Assembly (NCBI GenBank): GCA_017459865.1 | Contig: JAFUCD010000024.1 | Span: forward strand, 1 to 64,000 | Reading direction: 5' to 3' | Source of the DNA: Oscillospiraceae bacterium | GTDB lineage: Bacteria > Bacillota_A > Clostridia > Oscillospirales > Oscillospiraceae | Length of the DNA stretch: 64,000 nucleotides | In this document: positions 43,495 through 50,696 of the stretch, in pieces | How positions within the stretch are numbered: position 1 is the first letter of the stretch | How the letters are laid out: each line of letters opens with the position of its first letter | Position numbers and translations under genes: made by a program | Notes under the pieces: generated by a model | Seen by the model: only the letters and a program-made list of their open reading frames with translations | Database searches by the model: none | What the model was told of the DNA's origin: nothing

Positions 43495-44433
43495 ATGCGT
43501 GATCTGAACCCGACCTGCCGCGTTGCCGTCGTGCAGGCGGAGCCGGTTATGTTCGACAAGGCTGCGGGGCTGGAGCAGACGCTTCGGCTGACCCGACGCG
43601 CCGCGGAGCAAAAGCCGGATGTGATCGTCTTCCCGGAGCTGTTCATCCCGGGCTATCCGTTCGGCATGAACTTCGGCTTCGGCACCGGCACCCGCGAGGC
43701 GCCAGGGCGCGCCGACTGGCTGCGGTACTGTGATGCGTCGATCCTCGTCCCCGGGCCGGAGACCGAGGCGCTCGCGGCGGCCGCCCGGGAGGCGGGCGCC
43801 TATCTCAGCATCGGCGTCTCCGAGCGCGTGGCGGAGTCCGGCACGCTCTATAACACGAACCTGATCTTCTCGCCGGAGGGGGCGCTCGTGTCGCACCACC
43901 GCAAGCTCAAGCCCACCGGCAGCGAGCGGCTGATCTGGGGCGATGCGCAGTCGCACTATTTCCCCGTGGTCGATACGCCCTGGGGACCGATGGGGAGCCT
44001 GATCTGCTGGGAGAGCTATATGCCGCTGGCGCGCGTCGCGCTGTATCAAAAGGGCGTCACGCTCTATATCTCGCCCAACACGAACGACAACCCTGAGTGG
44101 CACAGCACGATCCAGCACATCGCCATCGAGGGGAAATGCTTCTTCATCAATTCGGACATGCTCATCACGAAGGCGAGCTATCCGAAGGATCTTAAGACCT
44201 ATGACCGCGACGTCGCGCGGCTTCCGGAGAATATCTGCCGCGGCGGCAGCTGTATCGTCGATCCCTTCGGACACTATCTCACGGAGCCCGTCTGGGACGA
44301 GGAGGCGATCATCGTCGCGGATCTCGATATGACACAGGCGAGCGCCGCGCGGATGGAATTCGATCCCTGCGGGCACTATTCCAGACCCGATGTGCTCGAG
44401 CTGCGCGTGCATGAAGGGGAGAATGCGGAATGA
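43495..44433 (+). CDS. Carbon-nitrogen hydrolase, nitrilase branch
   Basis: A 312-residue hydrolase with the Glu-Lys-Cys triad: Glu in VFPELFIPGYPFG, Lys in HHRKLKPTG, Cys in LICWESYMPLAR. The CWE around the cysteine and the following QKGVTLYISPNTNDNPEWHSTIQHIAIEGKCFFI are typical of true nitrilases (nitrile to carboxylate and ammonia), more than of amidases. AAGGAGG lies just before ATG 43495. Its stop overlaps the start of the hydroxyacid dehydrogenase (ATGA), linking the two. Natural substrate unknown. Confidence 0.85.
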   Translation: MRDLNPTCRVAVVQAEPVMFDKAAGLEQTLRLTRRAAEQKPDVIVFPELFIPGYPFGMNFGFGTGTREAPGRADWLRYCDASILVPGPETEALAAAAREAGAYLSIGVSERVAESGTLYNTNLIFSPEGALVSHHRKLKPTGSERLIWGDAQSHYFPVVDTPWGPMGSLICWESYMPLARVALYQKGVTLYISPNTNDNPEWHSTIQHIAIEGKCFFINSDMLITKASYPKDLKTYDRDVARLPENICRGGSCIVDPFGHYLTEPVWDEEAIIVADLDMTQASAARMEFDPCGHYSRPDVLELRVHEGENAE

Positions 44434-45389
44434 AAACGATCCTTGTTGCGGAGAAAACAACTGCTGAAGTGCGCGACATGCTCCGTGAAGCCGCCGGAAA
44501 AGCAGCCGAGCTCGTCTTTGCCGAGACGCAGGACGTCACGCGCGAGCAGGTGCTCGACTGTGACGCGCTGCTCGGCAATATCAAGCCCGCGCTGCTGGAG
44601 GACGCGCCGCGCCTTGCGTGGGTGCAGCTCATGAGCTCCGGCGCGGACGTCTATGCCGGGCACGCCCCGCTGAAAAACGCCTTCACGCTCACGACCGCCA
44701 CCGGCGCTTACGGCGTCGGCATCGCGGAGTACATGGTCTGCATGCTGCTCACGATGATGAAGAAGATCCCGACCTATCTTGACCAGCAGAAGGCCGGCGT
44801 CTGGCGCGACGCGGGCGAGGTCGTCTCGCCCATGGGCAAGCGTGTCCTGATCGTCGGCACCGGGAACCTCGGCACAGAGTTTGCGCGCCGCATGCGGCCC
44901 TTCGGCTGCACGATCGTCGGCGTCCGCCGCCGCTCGGGAGACTGCCCGCCGGAGTATGACGCCATGCGCACGCTGGACGCGCTTTCCGAGGAGCTGCCGC
45001 TGGCGGACGTTGTCGCGCTGTGCCTGCCCGGAACGTCGGAGACGTATCATCTGTTCGATCAGGCGATGCTTGCGCGCTGCAAGCCCGGCGCGTTTCTGAT
45101 GAACGTCGGGCGCGGCACGGTCATCCCGCGCGCCGCGCTGCTCGATGCGGAGACCGTTTCGCGCTTTGGCGGCGTCTGGGTCGACGTGCTGGAGACCGAA
45201 CCGCTGCCGGACGGTGACGCGCTGTTCGGGGTGGAAAACCTCATCATCACGCCGCACATCACCGGCGGCTGGCACCTTGACGAAACCAGAAGACGGATCT
45301 TCGCCCTCTGTGCGGAAAACCTCCGCCGCTGGCTCAGCGGGGAGGCGCTCAAGCGTGTGATGGACTGGGACACGGGCTACTGCAAATGA
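44430..45389 (+). CDS. D-isomer 2-hydroxyacid dehydrogenase family protein
   Basis: A 319-residue NAD-dependent dehydrogenase. The catalytic part has WVQLMSSGADVY and TATGAYGVGIAEYMV. The Rossmann motif is VLIVGTGNLGTEFARRM near residue 140. Catalytic residues are visible in NVGRGTVIPRAALLDA (Arg), DVLETEPLPDGDALF (Glu) and ITPHITGGW (His). Reduces a 2-oxo acid to the D-hydroxyacid; the substrate is unknown. It is translationally coupled to the nitrilase gene. A terminator hairpin follows. Confidence 0.87.
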   Translation: MKTILVAEKTTAEVRDMLREAAGKAAELVFAETQDVTREQVLDCDALLGNIKPALLEDAPRLAWVQLMSSGADVYAGHAPLKNAFTLTTATGAYGVGIAEYMVCMLLTMMKKIPTYLDQQKAGVWRDAGEVVSPMGKRVLIVGTGNLGTEFARRMRPFGCTIVGVRRRSGDCPPEYDAMRTLDALSEELPLADVVALCLPGTSETYHLFDQAMLARCKPGAFLMNVGRGTVIPRAALLDAETVSRFGGVWVDVLETEPLPDGDALFGVENLIITPHITGGWHLDETRRRIFALCAENLRRWLSGEALKRVMDWDTGYCK

Positions 45390-45409
45390 TGCCAAAGACA
45401 TGCAAAATA

Positions 45410-45443
45410 ATAATGGCGCTGCCGGGCGGCAGCGCCATTATTA
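45410..45443 (+). terminator. Terminator-like hairpin after the hydroxyacid dehydrogenase gene
   Basis: AATAATGGCGCTGCC pairs with GGCAGCGCCATTATT with a GGGC loop. The T-run is weak. It ends the zinc-ribbon/symporter/nitrilase/dehydrogenase run. Confidence 0.65.
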
Positions 45444-45559
45444 TGAGAGAAAAAAGAGAGAGAAAGGAAAAACAAGAGGTGAATGGTACATTCAGTTCTT
45501 TGCTTCTGGTCTTACTCTAGCATGGATCGTGCATCCTGTAAAATACTATTTCTGTCACG

Positions 45560-45583
45560 AATCATAACAATAAAGTTATGATT
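45560..45583. promoter_or_regulatory. Perfect inverted repeat, possible LysR-type operator
   Basis: AATCATAAC (45560-45568) and GTTATGATT (45575-45583) flank AATAAA. It lies 78 bases upstream of the -35 of the LysR gene, in an AT-rich 330-base gap with no other gene. LysR regulators bind T-N11-A type dyads, and ATAAC-N6-GTTAT fits. Function is inferred. Confidence 0.5.
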
Positions 45584-45660
45584 TTTGAAAATATGTATGG
45601 AAAGGCTTGAAAATGAACGAAATCTTTGTCTGCCTCTGTCAGAAAAACAACAAAGTGCGA

Positions 45661-45689
45661 TTGACGTGAAATAACTTTTTGGTTATAAT
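45661..45689 (+). promoter_or_regulatory. Promoter of the LysR-type regulator gene
   Basis: TTGACG (45661-45666) and TATAAT (45684-45689) are spaced by 17 bases, about 34 bases before the GTG start. Confidence 0.8.
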
Positions 45690-45722
45690 AAAACGTAACA
45701 GACAGCATGAAGGAGGTGCAGC

Positions 45723-46649
45723 GTGAATACCGGACGCAGATATTATTTTCTCACGATCGCCGAGACCGGCAACATCACGCGTGCGGCGCAGCGGCTGATG
45801 GTTTCGCAGCCGTCGCTGACGCAGTATCTCAACAAGCTGGAGAGCGAGCTGGGCGTGCGTCTGGTGGACCGGCATTTCACGCCGCTGCGTCTGACGGAGG
45901 CGGGGGAGATCTACCGCGACTTTCTGCAGGAGCAGCGTGCGCGTGAGCAGAAGCTCATCGAACAGCTGCGCCCCTTCCGCCCGGACGCGGAGCGGACGCT
46001 CACGGTGGGTGTGCCGCTGCAGCGCAGCCCCGCCATTGCAAAGCGCGTGCTGCCGGGCTTTCTCAGCGCGCATCCGGACATTTCGCTTTCGATCTGGGAG
46101 GGGACGGCGCTGTCGGTGCGTGAGCGCGTGCACAAGGGCGAACTGCAGCTCGGCTTCGGCTATACCTATTCCGGCGGGCCCGAGCCGTGCATCGTCCATG
46201 ATCTGGAGCGCGAGCGCATCGTGATCGTCTGCAATGCCGAAAATCCGATCGCCGCCGGGGTGCGGAGCGCACCGACAGAGCCGGCGATCCTGTCGCCTTC
46301 GGTGCTCAAAGACGAGCTGTTTTACCAGATGTCGCCGGAGTATGTGCTCTATACGGTCGAGACGCAGTATCTGGAGCGGCACGGCGTTGAGCCGCAGCGG
46401 CGCGTGGTGTTGTCAAACCTCACCGGCATCGTCACCGCGCTCGCGGACAGCCCGCGGTCGGGCTATGCCTTCATCCCGCATTATACGTTTCTGGACACGA
46501 ACCTGCAGCCCATGCTCTCGCGCCTGGCGTATTTTCAGCTGGACGAGGAACCGTTGGAATGGTCCTTTGCGCTGATGCGCGCAAAAAACGCGCCCCTCAC
46601 GCGTGAGGCCCGCGCGTTCTGGAACAGCGTGATGGAGCAGTATCAGTAA
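45723..46649 (+). CDS. LysR family transcriptional regulator
   Basis: A 308-residue regulator. The N-terminal helix-turn-helix is TGNITRAAQRLMVSQPSLTQYLNKLESELGVRLVDR at about residues 15-50. A LysR substrate-binding domain starts near residue 93 (RTLTVGVPLQRSP) and includes LGFGYTYSGG and TGIVTALADSPRSGYAFIP. The start is GTG at 45723 with AAGGAGG at 45711-45717. The adjacent upstream genes point the same way, so the usual divergent target gene is not present; autoregulation through the palindrome at 45560 is possible. Confidence 0.88.
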   Translation: MNTGRRYYFLTIAETGNITRAAQRLMVSQPSLTQYLNKLESELGVRLVDRHFTPLRLTEAGEIYRDFLQEQRAREQKLIEQLRPFRPDAERTLTVGVPLQRSPAIAKRVLPGFLSAHPDISLSIWEGTALSVRERVHKGELQLGFGYTYSGGPEPCIVHDLERERIVIVCNAENPIAAGVRSAPTEPAILSPSVLKDELFYQMSPEYVLYTVETQYLERHGVEPQRRVVLSNLTGIVTALADSPRSGYAFIPHYTFLDTNLQPMLSRLAYFQLDEEPLEWSFALMRAKNAPLTREARAFWNSVMEQYQ

Positions 46650-46661
46650 TAATGATAAACA

Positions 46662-46695
46662 CCAGAGGAGCGAACCGCGCGGTTCGCTCCTCTGG
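46662..46695. terminator. Bidirectional terminator between convergent genes
   Basis: CCAGAGGAGCGAACC pairs with GGTTCGCTCCTCTGG around GCGC. It lies between the LysR gene and the convergent secreted-protein gene. T-runs are weak on both sides. Confidence 0.7.
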
Positions 46696-46708
46696 CGTTT
46701 CAGAAAAG

Positions 46709-47329
46709 TTATCGTGTGACCTTGCAGGTCAGCGAGCCCATGATCTGGCTCACGTCGTCGCGCTCGGGCAGCTTCTCGACGGGGTCGTCGTTGCCCTTGC
46801 CGTTGAAGAGCTGGAACAGCACATAGCCCTCGGCGTCACCGGCGGGGAAGGCCAGGCAGATGCTCTCGCCCTCGCGGTACTTGATGCCGCTCACGCCGCC
46901 GTACTGGACGGTGCCGAAGCCCTTGTAGCGCTCGGACGCGCCCTTGGAGAAGGCTGCGAAGTCCTCGCCGCCGTAGTAGTCGCCGTACTCCATCTGGAAC
47001 TGGAAGTCGTCACCGGTGAGCAGCACGACGCTCGGCACGCTCGTCGTGACGAGGAAGCCGTCCTCCACCACGTCGACGGAGAACTTGTCCGCGTCGTAGC
47101 GGAACGTCGCCTCGACCTTGGCGGGATCGTTGTAGCCGCAGGCGAAGTTGTAGCCGCAGGTCTTCTCGTTGGCGGGCTTGGCGGCCTTCTTCGCCGGAGC
47201 CGCCTTCGCGCCGCTCTTGGCAGGCGCCGCCGCCTTTGACGCATCGCCGCCGGATTTGCCCTTCAGAACGAAAAACGCAGCGCCCGCAGCCGCGGCGCAG
47301 ACAGGGATCGCAAGAAAGATTTTTTTCAT
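46709..47329 (-). CDS. Membrane-anchored or secreted hypothetical protein
   Basis: 206 residues. An N-terminal signal or anchor (KKIFLAIPVCAAAAGAAFFVL) is followed by a low-complexity Ala/Lys/Pro linker (about residues 25-53), then a globular region of about 150 residues. That region has CGYNFACGY, VEATFRYDADKFSVDVVEDGFLVTTSVP and SGIKYREGESICLAFPAG. The cysteines at the start of the globular part may pair. I do not recognise the family. The alanine/lysine linker resembles cell-wall-spanning spacers. A single gene. Confidence 0.65.
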   Translation of the reverse strand: MKKIFLAIPVCAAAAGAAFFVLKGKSGGDASKAAAPAKSGAKAAPAKKAAKPANEKTCGYNFACGYNDPAKVEATFRYDADKFSVDVVEDGFLVTTSVPSVVLLTGDDFQFQMEYGDYYGGEDFAAFSKGASERYKGFGTVQYGGVSGIKYREGESICLAFPAGDAEGYVLFQLFNGKGNDDPVEKLPERDDVSQIMGSLTCKVTR

Positions 47330-47418
47330 GAGTATCGCCCCTTATGTTCAGGATGTCATTATTATACGCCATCTGCCGCATCCGCGTCAATCATGAAATG
47401 CGCGTTTCGCTAATATTG

Positions 47419-47447
47419 AAAAAAGCACGCTTTCGCGTGCTTTTTTC
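47419..47447 (-). terminator. Terminator after tRNA-Gly (TCC)
   Basis: AAAAAAGCACG and CGTGCTTTTTT pair around a short loop, with T-runs in both directions. It directly abuts the CCA end of the leftward tRNA-Gly gene. Confidence 0.85.
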
Positions 47448-47521
47448 TGGAGCGGGTGATGGGAATCGAACCCACGTATCCAGCTTGGAAGGCTGGTGTT
47501 CTACCATTGAACTACACCCGC
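47448..47521 (-). tRNA. tRNA-Gly (TCC)
   Basis: On the minus strand, acceptor GCGGGTG pairs with CACCCGC, D-arm GTTCAATGGTAGAAC, anticodon loop CTTCCAA (anticodon TCC), T-arm GGGTTCGATTCCC, discriminator T, and encoded CCA (complement at 47448-47450). 74 bases including CCA. Confidence 0.95.
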
Positions 47522-47593
47522 ATGGTATCTTGTGCTGTAATAAGATACCATCCCGTGATGGGTTTGTCAAGCTTAAATTGCGCGGCTCACGGC

Positions 47594-49927
47594 TCATGCC
47601 ATCACGCGCATCCGGATCGCGTCGTAGCGGCAGACGGTCTCGCAGCTGCCGCAGCCGATGCACTTTACGTTGTCGAAGGTCACGGTGCCGCAGCTGGGGC
47701 AGCGCGCCGCCTCGGCACAGACGCCCTCCGGCGTTGTGCAGGGCTGCCGGTCCTCCGGCGTGAGGGAGGCGGCGATGATCTGCTGCGCGGTCTCGTTCGC
47801 CGCGGGGACCGGGACGCCGCCGCGTCCCTGCTGCAGATCCTGCCCGCCGGTCACGTAGCGGCGGATGCTCTCCGCGCAGGCGAGTCCGGCGTCGATCGCC
47901 TCGATCACAGAGCGCGTACCGGTCACAACGTCGCCCACCGCGAAAACATCCGGCACGGCGGTCTGACCGGTGAAGCCATCCACGATCAGGGTGCCGTTGC
48001 GGTTTTGCTCCACGCCCTCGGGCGCGCCCGCGCTCCAGTCCGCGCGTGCCTGCTGTGCGTTCAGGACGAGCGCGGCGGGAAGTGTTTCGGCTTCCCCTGT
48101 GCGCTGCAGCCTGGACTTGCCGTCGCTCACGACGAGCGAAAGCGGCTCGATGACCACGCCGGAGACCCGTTTTGTCCCCGTGATCGCCGTCGGCGCGGCG
48201 GGGATGCGCAGCTCGATGCATGCCGCCTCGGCGGCTGCGAGCATGTCCGGGTGGAGCTTCGTGCGCCGCGCGGCGAGGAATACACGCTCTGCGCCCAGCT
48301 GCTTTGCCGTGTGCGCCGCCTGCAGCGCGATGCGTCCCGCGCCCAGCACGACGACGTCACCGGACACACGCTTGACGCTGCCCGCACGCACATCGCGCAG
48401 CCAGTCCCGCGCGGGCTTTACGCCCGCAAGCTCGGCGCCGTCGAGCTTCAGCGGCGCTGTGCCCTGCGTGCCGGCAGCGAGACAGATCGCCTGATAGCCC
48501 TCCGCCCGGAGGGAGGCGAGCGTGAAGTCCTTGCCGAAGGTCGTGTTCGTGCGCAGCTCGACGCCGATGTTCAAAAGGCGGGCGACCTCGCGCTGCATGA
48601 GCGTCTCCGGCAGCCGGTCCGCGCCGATGCCATAGGACAGCGCGCCGCCGGGTCTGGACTCCTTTTCGAAGATCGTCACCTGATAGCCATGCGCGGCAAG
48701 CGCAGCAGCGCAGCTCAGCCCTGCGGGCCCGCTGCCGATGACGGCGATGCGCTCCGCTCGCAGCTGCTTCGGCGCGGGGAAGACCGCCTCCGCTGCAAGC
48801 GCGGACTCCACGCCCGCGATGTCGACCGCGCCGCCGGCAAAGCGCCGCGCGCAGAACCACTCGCAGGGTCGGTCGCAGACCGCACCGGTCACACCGGGAA
48901 GGGGATTGGTTTTCAGAAGTCTTGCTGCCGCGCGCGTCGTCTGTCCGTGCGAAACGTCGCGCAGGATGCTCTGCACGGGGATGTGCGCCGGACATTCCGC
49001 AAGACAGGGCGCCGTGCCGCTGCCCGCTCCCGCGCGCAGCCCCAGCGCGAGCGCGTTCGTCGCGCAGCGCTCCACGCATGCGCCGCAGGCGGAGCAGGCG
49101 TCGGCGTCGATCTCGGCGCGATAGACCGCGCGGATCGTGTGCGCGGCGTCCTCGGTCTCGTTGATGGCCTTCAGCACCGTGCAGGCGCAGGAGCAGGCCG
49201 TGCAGATCCGGCTCACGGCGTGCGAGCCGTCCAGCCGCGTGCCGAGCTGCGTGAGCCCGTGCGCCGCGCCGTCGCGCAGCAGCGCCAGCGCCTCGTCCGC
49301 CGTGACGGGACGCGCAAGCCCCGCGCGGACGGCGGAGTCGGCGACGATGCCCAGCAGCACGCAGCGGTCCTCCTCGGAATGGTCGCAGCCCTCGCCCAGC
49401 TCAAAGCGCCGCAGTCTGGCGCAGGCGCATGGGGCGACGGCGACGTGCTTTGCGTTGCGGATCAAGACCTCGGGCGTCTCGCTCTGCACGGGATAGACCT
49501 GCGCGACGGAGTCCCCGCGCACGAGCGCCTCAGACTGCCTCCGCTCGATGGATTTTCGCAGCCAGTAGGCGTTCTCGTCGTCCGCCGTCATCGCGGCATC
49601 GCTCAGGAGCATCAGCTCCGGCAGACCGGGGGAGAGCGGAGGCAGACGATAGCGCATGCCGGCCTCCGTCTCATAGCCCAGCACGACGCCGAGCGCCATC
49701 AGCTCGTGCAGCAGCTCCGTCGCGCGGGCGGGGTTTTTGCCGCTCGCGTCCGCGATCTCCTCCGCCGTCGTGTCGGCGCACGGGCGCACCGCGGCGGCGA
49801 CCTCCGCCTGCTCGAGGTCCAGCATCGTGTCCAGCACGCGGCACAGCGGATCGCCGCCGGTCACCGCGAGCGCGCGCCGGTCACGGCGATAGAGCTTTCC
49901 TACGAGTCTCAGTATCGTTCTTCGCAT
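47594..49927 (-). CDS. Large Fe-S/FAD NAD(P)-dependent oxidoreductase (GltD-like core)
   Basis: A 777-residue multidomain protein. The N-terminal part (about 20-95) resembles a winged helix (TTAEEIADASGKNPARATELLHELMALGVVL). A Cys-rich region follows with PCACARLRR, GCDHSEEDRC and CTACSCACTV, then a 4Fe-4S ferredoxin motif (CSACGACVERC, near residue 285). The GltD-type core has CLAECPAHIPVQ, CDRPCEWFCARRF, the FAD motif VIGSGPAGLSCAAAL, a second nucleotide site (VVLGAGRIALQAAHTAKQLG) and DVFAVGDVVTG. A C-terminal ferredoxin domain (CIGCGSCETVC) closes the protein. Start 49927 has AAGGAGG. It lies 22 bases after the YlmH-like gene in the GTPase-nuclease operon. Electron donor and acceptor are unknown. 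Confidence 0.85.
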   Translation of the reverse strand: MRRTILRLVGKLYRRDRRALAVTGGDPLCRVLDTMLDLEQAEVAAAVRPCADTTAEEIADASGKNPARATELLHELMALGVVLGYETEAGMRYRLPPLSPGLPELMLLSDAAMTADDENAYWLRKSIERRQSEALVRGDSVAQVYPVQSETPEVLIRNAKHVAVAPCACARLRRFELGEGCDHSEEDRCVLLGIVADSAVRAGLARPVTADEALALLRDGAAHGLTQLGTRLDGSHAVSRICTACSCACTVLKAINETEDAAHTIRAVYRAEIDADACSACGACVERCATNALALGLRAGAGSGTAPCLAECPAHIPVQSILRDVSHGQTTRAAARLLKTNPLPGVTGAVCDRPCEWFCARRFAGGAVDIAGVESALAAEAVFPAPKQLRAERIAVIGSGPAGLSCAAALAAHGYQVTIFEKESRPGGALSYGIGADRLPETLMQREVARLLNIGVELRTNTTFGKDFTLASLRAEGYQAICLAAGTQGTAPLKLDGAELAGVKPARDWLRDVRAGSVKRVSGDVVVLGAGRIALQAAHTAKQLGAERVFLAARRTKLHPDMLAAAEAACIELRIPAAPTAITGTKRVSGVVIEPLSLVVSDGKSRLQRTGEAETLPAALVLNAQQARADWSAGAPEGVEQNRNGTLIVDGFTGQTAVPDVFAVGDVVTGTRSVIEAIDAGLACAESIRRYVTGGQDLQQGRGGVPVPAANETAQQIIAASLTPEDRQPCTTPEGVCAEAARCPSCGTVTFDNVKCIGCGSCETVCRYDAIRMRVMA

Positions 49928-49949
49928 TTCGTTGCCTCCTTGATCCGGC

Positions 49950-50690
49950 TCAGAGCCAGATCTCACCAGTCAAAAACACTCTGCCCTTGCGCGACTGCCC
50001 GCCGATCTCGGTGAGCTGCGCCTTGCCGCTGCCGCGCAGCGAGAGGATGTCGCCCGGCTGTACGGCGGCGTCGGGGCGCTGACAGAGCTCGTAATTCAAA
50101 TGCACATCACCGATGCGGATGCGCTCGGCGGCCGCGGTGCGGGAAAGCCCGAAGAGCCCCGCCGTCACGGCATCGAGCCGCGCGCTCTGTACCGTGAAGG
50201 TCACGGGGCGAACCCTGCGCTCCGGCGGCGTCACGTTCGCGAGCGCGACCGGCGCGGTCTTCACGCCCCAGCGTCCGACCTGCTCGAGCGTGAGCAGGTG
50301 CGCTTCGATGCTCTTTAAGCACAGCACCGTCGCGCCGCCGTCCTCCACAAGGATGTCGCCCAGCCACTCACGCTTGACGCCGAGGGCGAGCAGCGCGCCG
50401 AGATAGTCCCGGTGCGAGAGCGTGCCGAACCGATGCGTGATGCGCACGGCGCGGAGCTCCTCTGCGGGGGCGAAGTCCTCCGGCGCGAGCCAGTCCGGCA
50501 AAAAGAAGCCGACCTTGCGCTCGGTGTGCTCCACGCCGCCCGTCAGCACGAGTGCGCAGCCGCGGTGCTTTGCCCAACGGGAGAGCTGCAGCACCTCCGC
50601 GGGTGTGAGAAAGCTCGTGGAAGTCACGGTGTTCGTGCGCTCGCAGCGGTCGAGCAGATCCTCCGCGCGGCGCAATAGGGAATCGTCCAT
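49950..50690 (-). CDS. YlmH-like S4-domain RNA-binding protein
   Basis: A 246-residue protein matching the Bacillus YlmH layout: an N-terminal region with GGVEHTERKVGFFLPDWL, the central LSHRDYLGALLALGVKREWLGDILVEDG, and a C-terminal S4 domain (SARLDAVTAGLFGLSRTAAAERIRIGDVHLNYE, ending DILSLRGSGKAQL). YlmH is usually encoded near division genes, and in B. subtilis it is reported to act in ribosome-associated quality control on obstructed 50S subunits. Here it is instead seven bases downstream of the TetM-like/Rae1 fusion gene, which strongly suggests a shared role on stalled ribosomes. The start at 50690 directly follows that gene's stop. Confidence 0.87.
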   Translation of the reverse strand: MDDSLLRRAEDLLDRCERTNTVTSTSFLTPAEVLQLSRWAKHRGCALVLTGGVEHTERKVGFFLPDWLAPEDFAPAEELRAVRITHRFGTLSHRDYLGALLALGVKREWLGDILVEDGGATVLCLKSIEAHLLTLEQVGRWGVKTAPVALANVTPPERRVRPVTFTVQSARLDAVTAGLFGLSRTAAAERIRIGDVHLNYELCQRPDAAVQPGDILSLRGSGKAQLTEIGGQSRKGRVFLTGEIWL

Positions 50691-50696
50691 ATTATG

